A stretch of 64,000 nt of DNA from Terribacillus saccharophilus (GCF_002272745.1 NZ_NPBD01000007.1:682001-746000), one strand, 5' to 3'; counted from the stretch's first letter, positions 6,938-16,067 are shown. A program made the numbers and translations. Notes: generated by a model not told the origin, from the letters alone.

Positions 6938-9196
6938 TTATGCAGTATCCGAATCTGCTGTCTCTGTCAGGAATCTCAATCCTGCCAAGTATTTGCGTCC
7001 GCGCTTTTGTACCCATTGGACACGCACATCACTTTCGCGGAAGCTGTTGTGATCAGCGTGCAGCCGCAGAACTAGACCTGGCTGGATTGGTTTTCTCAGT
7101 TCGATTTGGCAGCCGCTCAGACTGTAATCGACCAGAGTGGTTTCCACTTTTCCTTTATCCGCAAAATAGAGGATACCTGGTACTGAGATAGTTTCCCTGA
7201 TGCTCTGCCGTTCGGATTGTTTTGGTTCAGCTCGTGTTTGACGGAAGAAGCGGGAAGTTGCATTCAATAGTGTTGAATTTACATATTCACGGCTGGAATA
7301 AATGTCTGGTGCATCGACGAATAGGATTTTGACTAGGGCACGGTACTGCTCTTGGGTGACATCCTCGAAGGATACGCCGGCATAGTAGCTTTTTCCTTGC
7401 TGGGACACCCAGTGTTTGTGGAGCTTCAAGCCTCGAAGTGAACCTGACGATAGTGTCAGTGCGTTTCCAGCTGACAGCAGGTGAGCAGCTTTCGTATCAA
7501 GCAGTTCCAAACGGGCGCCATATTCGCTTAAGTCGATAATTCGTATTGGGTGTGTCCTATCATTCATACTGTCTTGCAGTTCTGCTTCAAGCGTCACGTC
7601 AAAGCGTTCCGCTTCACGGAATCGTGGTCGTTCCACCGAAATGATCAAAGCCATGACGAGTGCAACCGCATTGTACAGCACCCAGAAAATGTTGATATAA
7701 AGCATATCGACACTATCGTAAAGTTGTATTGGTGTATAAAGGTCGATTCCAATCATGATCAAACTGATAATGCTCATCGCGAGAAGAATGACATATGGTG
7801 TGCTCGTCCGCCAGAGGAAATGCCGGCGATTATTCAATATTCCTTTGCGAGTAACGTTAAATTTAATTGATTTCCGGAAGAATAGTTCCGTAAGTACCGA
7901 TACAGCCATGTAAGGGGCGAGTGCCACTTCATAAATATGACTCCAAATCGTCGAGCGTTTATTATCTGCCATTCGGCGAAACGCGAGCTGTGACGATAGA
8001 AACGCTGGCAGCCAGAACATCACTAGAGTCGTGAAATCAGTCTGCAGACTATAGATGGAAAATAGCAGGAACAGCAATGGAGCCAGCAAATACACCATCT
8101 TATAAATCCCGAAGAACCAGTAATGAATGCCATCCATGTACAACAGACGCTGCATAAAACTCAGACCCTTGATTGTGAGCGGATTCCATTTTCGAATGAC
8201 CTGGATATTGCCTCGGCACCAGCGGTCGCGCTGCTTCAGCAAATCGGCATATGTTTCCGGGGACAAGCCTACCGCTAAAGTTTCATTAACGAAAACAGTT
8301 TTTTGCCCATTTGTCTGAAGAAGAATTCCTGTTGCCATGTCTTCAGTAATGACGCCTGTCGCAAATCCGCCGATTTTCTCTAATGCACTGCGGCGGAACA
8401 AGGCATTACTTCCGACATACATCGTCGCGTTGAAGCGATCCTTACCTTCTTCTAAGCGGCGCATAAAGAAGTCTTGTTCATTCGTAATATTATCCTCGAA
8501 GAAAAGATTGTACTGAAACGCATCCGCATTGTAAAACACTTGAGGTGCCTGGATGAATGATACTTTTTCGTCGGTAAAGTAGCCGAGCGTACGCTCAAGG
8601 AAATTGGCGCGCGGCACCATGTCTGCATCCATCGTGACGATGATTTCGCCGTCTGTTTTTGTCATAGCGTGATTCAGGTTTCCAGCTTTCTGATGTTTGT
8701 TGTCGGGACGATCCAGATAATACGCGCCCATTGATTCAGTCAGCTGCCGGATGTCTGCTCGTCTGCCGTCATCACAGACGTAAATTTTGAGCTTATTCTT
8801 TGGATAAGTCATCATCTGACTCGCAGCGATTGTTCGCTTTAAAAGGTCAGCAGGTTCATTGTAGGTGGCAATATACACATCTACAGTCGGCAGCTCTTGG
8901 AATTCTGAAAGCGGAATTATTTTACGTTGGAACGGTTTCCAGGAGAGAATGGTAAAGACAACGGATTGTAAATAACCTGCCCATTCGGTCACGAGCAGCA
9001 GAATACCGAGTATCAGACTGAGTATGCCTACTGTCGGCAGGGTGAATGCAGTCCGCCAAATCAAGTAAACAAGGTTAATAGCTAGAAAGACTGCCAGCAG
9101 CAAATATTTAGCAGCTAAATGTTTCCGAGCTAAACCATAAAGAACGAACAAAACGACTGTGGAAGCGATTAGCCAAATGATTTCTGAAGTTTGCAC
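6938..9196 (-). CDS. BcsA-like processive glycosyltransferase with two C-terminal PilZ domains
   Basis: This 752-residue enzyme resembles the catalytic subunit of UDP-forming cellulose synthase. About four N-terminal transmembrane segments precede a GT2 domain with DDGRRAD, TMDADMVP (DxD), TEDMATG (ED) and QRDRWCRGN (QxxRW); more transmembrane segments follow. The C-terminus holds two PilZ modules: REAER with DLSEYG (about residues 540-570), and RQSIR with DYSLSG (about 665-705). Both show the RxxxR and D/NxSxxG c-di-GMP-binding residues, suggesting allosteric activation. GTG start with AAGGAAGTGA upstream. It follows the GH10 gene by 18 bp in one operon. The polymer could be cellulose-like or another beta-glycan; no BcsB gene is present. 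Confidence 0.9.
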   Translation of the reverse strand: MQTSEIIWLIASTVVLFVLYGLARKHLAAKYLLLAVFLAINLVYLIWRTAFTLPTVGILSLILGILLLVTEWAGYLQSVVFTILSWKPFQRKIIPLSEFQELPTVDVYIATYNEPADLLKRTIAASQMMTYPKNKLKIYVCDDGRRADIRQLTESMGAYYLDRPDNKHQKAGNLNHAMTKTDGEIIVTMDADMVPRANFLERTLGYFTDEKVSFIQAPQVFYNADAFQYNLFFEDNITNEQDFFMRRLEEGKDRFNATMYVGSNALFRRSALEKIGGFATGVITEDMATGILLQTNGQKTVFVNETLAVGLSPETYADLLKQRDRWCRGNIQVIRKWNPLTIKGLSFMQRLLYMDGIHYWFFGIYKMVYLLAPLLFLLFSIYSLQTDFTTLVMFWLPAFLSSQLAFRRMADNKRSTIWSHIYEVALAPYMAVSVLTELFFRKSIKFNVTRKGILNNRRHFLWRTSTPYVILLAMSIISLIMIGIDLYTPIQLYDSVDMLYINIFWVLYNAVALVMALIISVERPRFREAERFDVTLEAELQDSMNDRTHPIRIIDLSEYGARLELLDTKAAHLLSAGNALTLSSGSLRGLKLHKHWVSQQGKSYYAGVSFEDVTQEQYRALVKILFVDAPDIYSSREYVNSTLLNATSRFFRQTRAEPKQSERQSIRETISVPGILYFADKGKVETTLVDYSLSGCQIELRKPIQPGLVLRLHADHNSFRESDVRVQWVQKRGRKYLAGLRFLTETADSDTA

Positions 9197-9214
9197 GATG
9201 TATCACTTCCTTGC

Positions 9215-10252
9215 TCAGAATAATAGTTTTCGTTTCAGTGTGTTATAGGCCTTCTTCGGCTGTCCGTTTTCATCGAAAAGCAGCGGGTTGCCATTAGGGG
9301 ATTCCTGCTCCGTAACCCAGCTGTGATTATCGGATATGCCCCATACGGTGAACTCTCCGCAGGCAGGTATATCCAGACACACTTCCATCACGTCTCCGAA
9401 TCGTTCAGCTTGGACATTTTTTGCATCCCCATTGTTCAGATTCTGCAGCTTGACGTCCATTTCTGTGACGGCGATATCAAAGCCTGCATCTTCTACACGC
9501 GTGAACCATTCCTGAATGCGTTCCTTTGAAAAGTGAGGATCAGCTGCATCTACATGCGTTTGTAAGCCAATACCGTCAATGGGAATGCCGTCTTCCTTCC
9601 AATTGCTTAAGGCTTCCAGCATTGCTTCTGATTTGGTATTAGACATTTCATTACCAAAGTCATTGTAATACAGCTTGGCATCTGGATTGGCTTCACGGGC
9701 CCATTGGAAGGCAAGGGGGATATAGTCTGGTCCGATCGTGCGGAGCCAAATTGTATCCCGTAATGTACCATCATCATTCCACGCTTCGTTGACGACATCA
9801 AATGTGTCGATGCTGCCCTTGTAGTGCGTAACAATCTCCTGAATATGGGTTTTGAGTACCTGCTCTGCTGAAGCACGATCTACAACCTGTTGGGATACCC
9901 AATCTGGGAGTGCTTCTCCCCAAACAAGTACATGTCCCCGGAGTTTGATGTCATGCTCCTCTGCCATTTGCACCATCTCATCTACTTTTACAAAATTGAA
10001 GGCTCCTTGCTCTGGCTGCATAGCATCCATCTTCATTTCGTTCTCAATTGTCCAGCTGGAGAATTCTGTGGTGGCGAGTCTTTGATATGTATCATCCTCC
10101 AGCAGGGCATCATAGCGAATTGAGGAGCCAATTAGCAAGTCATCGTCTTCGGCAAGCTTACGCAGCGTCTGTTTTTCCATTAGATATCCTCCTATGGCAA
10201 TTCCGATAATGAGGATTGCTCCTCCGATCCAAATCCATTTACGCTTTTTCAC
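9215..10252 (-). CDS. Membrane-anchored GH10 glycosidase (endo-1,4-beta-xylanase family)
   Basis: The product is 345 residues: one N-terminal transmembrane anchor (about residues 5-24) and a single GH10 barrel. Visible signatures include RGHVLVWGEALPDWV, the acid/base Glu in DVVNEAWNDDG, and the nucleophile Glu in AVTEMDVKL. There is no carbohydrate-binding module, so it is near minimal length. GTG start with GGAGG 8 bp upstream. It is first in an operon with the BcsA-like synthase, an unusual partner for a xylanase; by analogy with the GH8 enzyme of cellulose operons it may act on the nascent polymer at the cell surface. GH10 catalysis is well supported; the physiological substrate is inference. 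Confidence 0.87.
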   Translation of the reverse strand: MKKRKWIWIGGAILIIGIAIGGYLMEKQTLRKLAEDDDLLIGSSIRYDALLEDDTYQRLATTEFSSWTIENEMKMDAMQPEQGAFNFVKVDEMVQMAEEHDIKLRGHVLVWGEALPDWVSQQVVDRASAEQVLKTHIQEIVTHYKGSIDTFDVVNEAWNDDGTLRDTIWLRTIGPDYIPLAFQWAREANPDAKLYYNDFGNEMSNTKSEAMLEALSNWKEDGIPIDGIGLQTHVDAADPHFSKERIQEWFTRVEDAGFDIAVTEMDVKLQNLNNGDAKNVQAERFGDVMEVCLDIPACGEFTVWGISDNHSWVTEQESPNGNPLLFDENGQPKKAYNTLKRKLLF

Positions 10253-10326
10253 ATGAAGCCCTCCAGTGTTTATATAGTAATTTCGGATGGGATCGGCAAT
10301 TAAGTACCTTTTTCCAAAAGTACCCT

Positions 10327-10355
10327 ATAATAAACCAGCCCACCCTAAAATGTAA
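10327..10355 (-). promoter_or_regulatory. SigA-type promoter for the GH10-synthase operon
   Basis: On the minus strand TTACAT (plus 10350-10355) and TATTAT (10327-10332) are separated by 17 bp. This leaves a leader of about 65 nt before the GTG start of the GH10 gene. Confidence 0.6.
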
Positions 10356-10371
10356 CTTTCCTCACATGACT

Positions 10372-10396
10372 GTTTTTGTGTATTTTACACAAAAAC
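10372..10396. promoter_or_regulatory. 11-bp inverted repeat upstream of the proline operon (activator site candidate)
   Basis: GTTTTTGTGTA, TTT, TACACAAAAAC is a perfect dyad with 11-bp arms. Its centre lies about 75 bp upstream of the inferred transcription start of the proline dehydrogenase gene, the position of a class-I-like activator. B. subtilis putB is activated by the PucR-family regulator PutR from an upstream dyad, and a PutR-like gene lies at 19776. It also lies upstream of the divergent GH10 promoter. Confidence 0.5.
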
Positions 10397-10423
10397 TCTA
10401 AAATTGTTTGTCTTTTCTGCATA

Positions 10424-10452
10424 TTGAAAGCCCTTCAATAGATTTCTACAAT
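10424..10452 (+). promoter_or_regulatory. SigA-type promoter for proline dehydrogenase
   Basis: TTGAAA (10424-10429), 17-bp spacer, TACAAT (10447-10452). Transcription would start near 10459, which rules out the upstream TTG at 10408 as translation start and supports the TTG at 10495. Confidence 0.7.
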
Positions 10453-10494
10453 AAAGGTATAGCACATGTGCAAGTGGATTGGGAGGTGTCACAG

Positions 10495-11412
10495 TTGGAA
10501 GCTTTATCTCGCAATTTTTTCTTGTATTTATCAAAAAATCAGCCGTTGAATAAACTGGCTAATTTATATGGCATTCGAATGGTCAAAGGAAAAATCGTCG
10601 GAGGTGTATCCTTCGATCAAGCAGTTCCGTTCATTCAGCAATTGAATCAAACAGGGATGAGTGTGACCGTGGATCATCTTGGAGAATACGTGGCTGATCC
10701 GCAAACAGCAGTAGAAAGAGCTGGTGAAGCAGTTGCAGCTCTTGAGTTGATTAAGTCTGCGAATCTGGATGCACAGGTATCTTTGAAATTGACGTCATTG
10801 GGACTTGATATCAGTGAAGAACTTGTCCGTTTGAATCTTCGTCGTATCCTAACGGCTGCTGATCGTCTGGATGTGATGGTGACAATTGATATGGAAGATT
10901 CGGAACGCTGTCAAAAGACACTGGATTTGTTCCAAGAGCTGAAAGCCGAGTATCAGAATGTTAGTACCGTTATACAGGCATATCTTTATCGCAGCAATGA
11001 TGATCTTGACAGACTGCAACATATGCAGCCGTTCATCCGCTTAGTTAAAGGGGCATATAAAGAACCAAAATCCGTCGCTTTCCCGGAAAAACGGGATGTA
11101 GATGCGAATTATCGCAAGCTGATTGCAAAGCAGTTAGACAGCGGTAGCTATACAGCGATTGCGACGCATGACGATCGGATGGTGTCCTTTGCTAAACATT
11201 ATGCCTTGGAAAAAGGGATAGGGAAAGACAAATTTGAGTTTCAAATGCTATACGGCATGCGGCAGCAGCTGCAGCAGGAGCTGGTCAAGCAAGGTTATAA
11301 GGTTAGGATCTACTTACCTTATGGCGATGATTGGTATGGCTATTTCATGCGCAGGCTGGCAGAGCGACCGGCGAATATTGCGTTCGCATTTAAAGGTATG
11401 ACCCAAAAATAA
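10495..11412 (+). CDS. putB: Proline dehydrogenase
   Basis: FAD-dependent oxidation of proline to pyrroline-5-carboxylate, the first step of proline use as carbon and nitrogen source. The 305-residue monofunctional enzyme starts at TTG 10495 with GGGAGGTG 7 bp upstream; the open frame extends further 5' but that part lies ahead of the promoter. Family motifs seen include TVDHLGEYV near the N-terminus, [32 protein letters not shown] and, at the end, [20 protein letters not shown], the substrate-binding Arg-rich segment. Twenty base pairs separate it from the P5C dehydrogenase gene, forming a two-gene operon. Confidence 0.95.
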   Translation: MEALSRNFFLYLSKNQPLNKLANLYGIRMVKGKIVGGVSFDQAVPFIQQLNQTGMSVTVDHLGEYVADPQTAVERAGEAVAALELIKSANLDAQVSLKLTSLGLDISEELVRLNLRRILTAADRLDVMVTIDMEDSERCQKTLDLFQELKAEYQNVSTVIQAYLYRSNDDLDRLQHMQPFIRLVKGAYKEPKSVAFPEKRDVDANYRKLIAKQLDSGSYTAIATHDDRMVSFAKHYALEKGIGKDKFEFQMLYGMRQQLQQELVKQGYKVRIYLPYGDDWYGYFMRRLAERPANIAFAFKGMTQK

Positions 11413-11432
11413 AGGAAAAGGAGCGATTGATC

Positions 11433-12980
11433 ATGACGACACCTTATAAACATGAACCGTTCACCGATTTTACAGAGGAAAAAGAGCAGCAGGCTTTTCA
11501 TAAAGCGCTGGAGCAGGTACAAAAGGTGATGGGAGAATCGTACCCGCTAGTGATTGACGGTGAAAAAGTGACGACCGATGAGAAAATCGTCTCTATCAAT
11601 CCAGCGAACAAAGAAGAAGTAGTAGGCGAGGTTTCCAAAGCTTCTAAGGAGCATGCGGAACGTGCCATCGAGGCAGCGGCAACAGCTTTTGAAACATGGC
11701 GTTATACGAAGCCTGAGGAACGTGCACATATACTTATGCGTGCAGCAGCGATAGTTCGTCGCAAAAAGCATTATTTCTCGGCGCTTCTCGTTAAGGAAGC
11801 AGGCAAGCCATGGAAAGAAGCAGATGCGGATACAGCAGAAGCAATTGATTTCATGGAATATTATGCACGTCAGATGATAGAGCTTGCTCCTGGTAAAGCC
11901 GTCATGTCACGTGAAGGTGAAGCAAACCGCTACATCTACACAGCAACGGGCGTAACTGTCGTTATTTCACCATGGAACTTCTTGTTTGCTATCATGGCTG
12001 GAACAACTGTTGCACCGCTAGTGACGGGTAACACGGTTGTTCTCAAGCCGGCAAGTGCAACACCTGTCATCGCTGCTCAGTTCGTCGAAGTGCTTGAGGA
12101 AGCTGGTGTTCCGAAAGGCGTTATTAACTTCGTACCAGGAAGCGGCGCAGAAGTAGGCGATTATCTTGTTGAGCATCCGAAAACAAGCATCATTACGTTC
12201 ACTGGCTCGCGTGATGTCGGCACACGTATTTTCGAAAAAGCAGCCAAGGTACAGCCAGGACAGCAGCATCTGAAACGCGTCATTGCAGAAATGGGCGGGA
12301 AGGATACAATCGTTGTTGATGAAGATGCTGATATCGAACTTGCAGCGGATAGTATCTCAGTTTCCGCATTCGGCTTTGCCGGACAAAAATGCTCGGCTGG
12401 CTCTCGTGCAGTTGTTCATGAGAAGGTATACGACGCTGTGCTTCAGCGAGTAATTGAAATCACTGAATCCCGTATTACTGCAGCACCAGAAAGTGCAGAT
12501 GTGTATATGGGACCAGTCATTGATCAAGATTCCTTCGATAAGATTACCGAATATATCGAAGTCGGCAAACAGGAAGGCAAGCTCGTAAGCGGCGGTTCCA
12601 GTGATGACAGCAAAGGCTTCTTCATTCAGCCGACCATCTTCTCTGAGTTGTCACCGACATCCCGCATCATGCAGGAAGAAATCTTCGGACCAGTCCTTGG
12701 TTTCTCTAAAGTATCCAGCTTCGAGGAAGCAATCGACGTTGCCAATAACACCGAGTACGGCCTGACTGGCGCAGTCATTACGAAAAACAGAGCCAACATC
12801 GAATATGCTAAAGAACGATTCCACGTCGGCAACCTGTACTTCAACCGCAATTGCACCGGCGCAATCGTAGGCTACCATCCATTCGGCGGCTTCAAAATGT
12901 CAGGAACCGACTCCAAAGCCGGCGGACCGGATTATCTGCAGTTGCATATGTTGGCGAAGACTGTTAGTGAGATGTATTAA
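11433..12980 (+). CDS. pruA: L-glutamate gamma-semialdehyde (P5C) dehydrogenase
   Basis: NAD-dependent oxidation of glutamate semialdehyde to glutamate, completing proline degradation. The 515-residue product equals the length of the Bacillus RocA/PutC enzymes. Catalytic signatures are IAEMGGKD with the general-base Glu and [13 protein letters not shown] with the nucleophile Cys; ISPWNF and the GSRDVGTRI Rossmann segment bind NAD. ATG 11433 is preferred over a TTG two codons upstream because AAAAGGAG lies 9 bp before it. It ends the putB operon; the 126-bp tandem repeats begin 2 bp after its stop codon. It corresponds to putC or rocA in B. subtilis naming. Confidence 0.96.
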   Translation: MTTPYKHEPFTDFTEEKEQQAFHKALEQVQKVMGESYPLVIDGEKVTTDEKIVSINPANKEEVVGEVSKASKEHAERAIEAAATAFETWRYTKPEERAHILMRAAAIVRRKKHYFSALLVKEAGKPWKEADADTAEAIDFMEYYARQMIELAPGKAVMSREGEANRYIYTATGVTVVISPWNFLFAIMAGTTVAPLVTGNTVVLKPASATPVIAAQFVEVLEEAGVPKGVINFVPGSGAEVGDYLVEHPKTSIITFTGSRDVGTRIFEKAAKVQPGQQHLKRVIAEMGGKDTIVVDEDADIELAADSISVSAFGFAGQKCSAGSRAVVHEKVYDAVLQRVIEITESRITAAPESADVYMGPVIDQDSFDKITEYIEVGKQEGKLVSGGSSDDSKGFFIQPTIFSELSPTSRIMQEEIFGPVLGFSKVSSFEEAIDVANNTEYGLTGAVITKNRANIEYAKERFHVGNLYFNRNCTGAIVGYHPFGGFKMSGTDSKAGGPDYLQLHMLAKTVSEMY

Positions 12981-12982
12981 AG

Positions 12983-13357
12983 AAAAGCGGAAGAAACCGT
13001 TTAGAAACGTAAGGATAAGCGAAAAAGCCCGGAGTAAGGCGACCTTTCCTTACGCAGGGATTTAGCGCTTATCCTCTAGTTTCTGGTTTCTGGAGCTAGA
13101 CAACATCGAAAAGCGTAAAAGACCGGTTAGACACGGAGGAATAAGTGAGAGAGCCCGGAGTAAGGTGAAGTTTCCTTACGCAGGGATTTACCGCTTAAGC
13201 CGCAGTTTCTGGTCTTTGGAGCTAGACAGCAAAGAAAAGCGGAGAAAGCCGTTTAGGAACGGAGAAGGAAGTGAGAAAGCCCGGAGTAAGGTGATTTTTC
13301 TTACGCAGGGATTTATCGCTTCCGGCGCAGTTCCTGGCTTTCGCAGCTGGACAGCTC
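12983..13357 (+). repeat. Three tandem 126-bp structured repeats
   Basis: Copies begin at 12983, 13109 and 13235, with exact 126-bp spacing; the third is about 123 bp. Each can fold into nested stems. The outer stem is AGAAACC/GGTTTCT in copy 1, AAAGACC/GGTCTTT in copy 2 and GAAAGCC/GGCTTTC in copy 3, so paired positions change together. An inner stem is AGGATAAGCG/CGCTTATCCT in copy 1 and GGAAGTG/CGCTTCC in copy 3. The core CCCGGAGTAAGG...CCTTACGCAGGG is nearly constant, and each copy ends in a TGGAGCTAGACA-like box. No protein is supported in this region. Confidence 0.85.
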
Positions 13358-13388
13358 CTCCAAGCAAAAATACTCGTCCAAAACGAAG

Positions 13389-13417
13389 AAAAGCGTGCCA
13401 TCAAAGGCACGCTTTTT
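13389..13417. terminator. Rho-independent terminator after the tandem repeats
   Basis: AAAAGCGTGCC, loop ATCAAA, GGCACGCTTTT. It can end transcripts from pruA through the repeats and, given the A-rich left flank, those of the minus-strand small ORF. Confidence 0.8.
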
Positions 13418-13460
13418 ATATATGGGGAAATAAAAAGAAGGAAGATAGAGGAGAAGGGGG

Positions 13461-13577
13461 TTAGCCGTCTAACTCTTCTTCGTTCTCTGGGTCACTTAAT
13501 CTTGTCAGCCAGTCTCTGAACTCAGCATCATCTTTGCAATGAATTACCTTTGGTGTCTCTTCTAGTTTGTTAAGCAT
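13461..13577 (-). CDS. Small acidic protein, 38 residues, function unknown
   Basis: On the minus strand an ATG at 13577 is preceded at good spacing by AAAGGAGAG and opens a 38-codon frame that ends with TAA at 13461. The peptide is charged (about 13 acidic residues), has one Cys and one Trp, and ends in an acidic EEEL segment. No membrane segment or known family was recognised. The strong ribosome-binding site and a terminator downstream (13389-13417) support a real gene. It is divergent from the zinc-starvation locus, with about 135 bp between it and that promoter. Confidence 0.6.
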   Translation of the reverse strand: MLNKLEETPKVIHCKDDAEFRDWLTRLSDPENEEELDG

Positions 13578-13712
13578 GTTACATCTCTCCTTTTCGGTGT
13601 TCACCCAGATTATACCCGATGCAGGATATATTGAAACCAATTTTACAGACTCTTCATCAATCTAACAAACACTTTGTAAAGTTATCTCCCAGACAATTTT
13701 TAGGATACAGAC

Positions 13713-13764
13713 TTTACAAGTTGTGTCTCATCATGTATGATTTAAATCGTAACAATTACGAATT
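13713..13764 (+). promoter_or_regulatory. SigA promoter with Zur box for the first COG0523 gene
   Basis: TTTACA (13713-13718), 17-bp spacer, TATGAT (13736-13741). Immediately downstream, at 13744-13764, lies a palindrome with core ATCGTAACAATTACGAAT, matching the Bacillus Zur box ATCGTAATnATTACGAT at nearly every position. Bound Zur would cover the transcription start, so expression is expected under zinc limitation. Confidence 0.9.
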
Positions 13765-13782
13765 AGGTTTGAGAGGTGTATC

Positions 13783-14790
13783 ATGTCTAATAGAACAAAT
13801 AAAATTCCAGTCATTATTTTGACGGGGTTTTTAGGAGCAGGAAAGACGACTTTATTGAACCGCATTCTTCGTGACATGCGTTGCAGCAATACAGCCGTTA
13901 TCATCAATGAATTTGGTGAAACAGGAATCGATGGAAAGTTTGTCGAGGGAACGAAGGAAGAAATAATCGAAATAAATAATGGCTGCATTTGCTGCAATGT
14001 ACGCGGTGATTTGATTAGAATACTTAAAGATATGCTGGTACGTGCGCACAAGGAAGGAACCGAGCTTCAGCGCGTGATTATTGAGACAACTGGTCTGGCA
14101 AACCCCGCGCCTGTCATTCAGACTTTCCTGATGGACGATGTTATGCGTTATTGGTTTGAGCTGGATAGTGTGTGTACAGTCGTGGACGCTTTACATTCTG
14201 ACAGACAATTGAATGCTCACGCAGTTGCTCGGGAGCAAATTGCTTTTGCAGATAAAATCATCATAAATAAACAAGATCTTGTATCAGAAGAAGAGCTGAA
14301 ACTACTATCAACACGCATGCAGGGAATGAATCCGGAAGCGGAACTTTTCTTCACACAAAATAGTTCAGTTCCATTATTTAAATTGCTAGATGTATTCAGT
14401 TTCTCGCTGGATCAAAAATTAATTGTTCGTCCTGACATGCTGGATCACCATCATCACCATCATGATGACATTCAAGCAATCGTGATGAAGGATAAGCGGC
14501 AGATCGACCCGAAGCGCTTAGATATGTGGTTCTCTTATTTGGTTCAAGTAAAAGGAGAAAGCTTATTCCGCTATAAAGGTATTCTCCATGTGAAAGGGCA
14601 GAGCAGGCGAGTACTATTCCAAGGCGTACATATGTTGTTTGCAAGTACTGCTGACAGGGAGTGGAAGCAAGGAGAAGACAAGCAGAATGAACTTGTTTTT
14701 ATAGGAAAAGAGTTGGATGAAGAAGAACTGCGGACTGGTTTCGCTTATTGTCTTGGCGATATAGACGATTTTCTTACAAAGGGCGCGTAA
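13783..14790 (+). CDS. COG0523 (CobW/G3E) GTPase, zinc-starvation type
   Basis: A 335-residue G3E-family P-loop GTPase of the type thought to deliver zinc. The Walker A is [11 protein letters not shown]; the metal-binding CxCC motif is NNGCICCNVRGDL; Walker B and base-recognition elements follow (IIETTGLANP, INKQD). Six consecutive His flanked by Asp near residue 223 form an extra metal site between the GTPase and the C-terminal CobW_C domain. It has its own SigA promoter with a Zur box. It differs from the two downstream paralogs, which lack the His run. Function as zinc metallochaperone is inferred from regulation and family. Confidence 0.9.
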   Translation: MSNRTNKIPVIILTGFLGAGKTTLLNRILRDMRCSNTAVIINEFGETGIDGKFVEGTKEEIIEINNGCICCNVRGDLIRILKDMLVRAHKEGTELQRVIIETTGLANPAPVIQTFLMDDVMRYWFELDSVCTVVDALHSDRQLNAHAVAREQIAFADKIIINKQDLVSEEELKLLSTRMQGMNPEAELFFTQNSSVPLFKLLDVFSFSLDQKLIVRPDMLDHHHHHHDDIQAIVMKDKRQIDPKRLDMWFSYLVQVKGESLFRYKGILHVKGQSRRVLFQGVHMLFASTADREWKQGEDKQNELVFIGKELDEEELRTGFAYCLGDIDDFLTKGA

Positions 14791-14816
14791 TGCTCGAAAA
14801 AAATTTCGTTATTTTT

Positions 14817-14837
14817 AAATCGTAGTAATTACAATTA
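14817..14837 (+). promoter_or_regulatory. Second Zur box, before the GTPase-rpsN-GTPase operon
   Basis: AAATCGTAGTAATTACAATT begins at 14817 and matches the Zur palindrome with a weaker right half. It directly abuts the AGGAGG ribosome-binding site of the 14849 gene. A clear -35/-10 pair was not found, so the operon may also be read from the upstream promoter. Confidence 0.8.
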
Positions 14838-14848
14838 GGAGGAATAGA

Positions 14849-16051
14849 ATGAACAAGAAAATACCTGTAACAGTACTAAGCGGTTATCTGGGAGCAGGGA
14901 AAACTACGCTGCTCAATCATATTCTACACAATCGTGAAGGCTTGAAGGTTGCAGTCATTGTCAATGACATGAGCGAAATCAATATTGATGCAGGTTTGGT
15001 AGAAAACGAAGGGACCTTATCACGAGTTGATGAACAGTTGGTTGAAATGTCCAATGGTTGTATTTGCTGCACATTGCGGGATGATTTATTGGTCGAAGTA
15101 GAGAAGCTGGCGAAGAATGGCAGCTTTGACTATATACTCATTGAATCAAGCGGTATTAGTGAGCCGGTACCTGTTGCGCAGACGTTTACGTATATCGATG
15201 AACAGTTGAATATCAATCTTTCAGACTTCACTACATTAGACACGATGGTGACGGTAGTGGATGCGAACCGGTTTTGGCATGACTTCGGCTCCGGTGAGAG
15301 TTTGCTGGATCGGCAGCAGGAAGTTGCTGAGAATGATGAACGGGAAATTGCCGACCTGTTACTTGATCAGATTGAATTTTGTAATGTGCTGATTCTTAAT
15401 AAGTGTGATCTTGTGGAAGAACAGTCATTGCGTGATTTGAAGCATGTGCTGCGGCTATTACAGCCGGAAGCGAAAATCATTGAAGCAACACATGGAAAAG
15501 TGAATCCAAAGGAGATTCTTTCCACTCACTTGTTTGACTTTGAGAAAGTCAGTTCATCAGCTGGCTGGCTGAAGGAACTGGAGAATGGTCCAGAGCAGCA
15601 TACACCTGAAACAGAGGAATATGGCATCGGATCATTCACATATGTTCGGCAGCATCCTTTTCATTCAGAGCGCTTCATGCAATTCGTAGAAACGATGCCT
15701 GAAAACATCATTCGATCCAAAGGGATCACTTGGTGTGCGACACGTAATCAATTCGCTTTACTGCTTTCACAAGCTGGACCAGCAGCAAATATTGAACCAG
15801 TATCTTATTGGGTTGCTTCCTTGGAAGAGGAGCGGCAGGAGTTCATTCGAAGGGAAAATCCAACCATTAATCAAGAGTGGCATCCCGAATATGGAGACAG
15901 AAAAACTCAGCTTGTGTTCATCGGAACTGATTTAGATCAGAAAGCAATAACAGAGGAACTGGACAGCTGCCTACTGACAGAATCAGAGCTTGAAAGCGAT
16001 TGGTCTCAGCTGGCAGATCCTTTTCGCTGGAACATCCAGACAGCACAATAA
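14849..16051 (+). CDS. COG0523 (CobW/G3E) GTPase, YciC-like
   Basis: A 400-residue GTPase with Walker [12 protein letters not shown], CxCC motif [22 protein letters not shown] and LNKCDLV, plus a C-terminal CobW_C domain ending in [11 protein letters not shown]. It resembles B. subtilis YciC, a Zur-repressed protein used in zinc limitation. It starts with ATG after AGGAGG and a Zur box, and is followed 16 bp later by the zinc-free S14 gene and then by a close paralog, so these three genes form one operon. Confidence 0.92.
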   Translation: MNKKIPVTVLSGYLGAGKTTLLNHILHNREGLKVAVIVNDMSEINIDAGLVENEGTLSRVDEQLVEMSNGCICCTLRDDLLVEVEKLAKNGSFDYILIESSGISEPVPVAQTFTYIDEQLNINLSDFTTLDTMVTVVDANRFWHDFGSGESLLDRQQEVAENDEREIADLLLDQIEFCNVLILNKCDLVEEQSLRDLKHVLRLLQPEAKIIEATHGKVNPKEILSTHLFDFEKVSSSAGWLKELENGPEQHTPETEEYGIGSFTYVRQHPFHSERFMQFVETMPENIIRSKGITWCATRNQFALLLSQAGPAANIEPVSYWVASLEEERQEFIRRENPTINQEWHPEYGDRKTQLVFIGTDLDQKAITEELDSCLLTESELESDWSQLADPFRWNIQTAQ

Positions 16052-16067
16052 ATAGGAGGAAAAAATA

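Noticed and set aside
6821..7075. 84-codon plus-strand open frame over the riboswitch
   Set aside because: It is antisense to the aptamer, terminator and synthase end; the RNA structure explains this sequence better.
10408..10494. Upstream extension of proline dehydrogenase
   Set aside because: The TTG at 10408 lies upstream of the -35 element and has no ribosome-binding site; TTG 10495 has GGGAGGTG.
12983..13357. CRISPR-like array
   Set aside because: The period is 126 bp with whole units repeated; there are no short identical repeats with unique spacers and no cas genes.
13165..13464. 99-codon open frame across the tandem repeats
   Set aside because: It reads through structured repeats and the terminator, has no ribosome-binding site, and the composition follows the repeat units.
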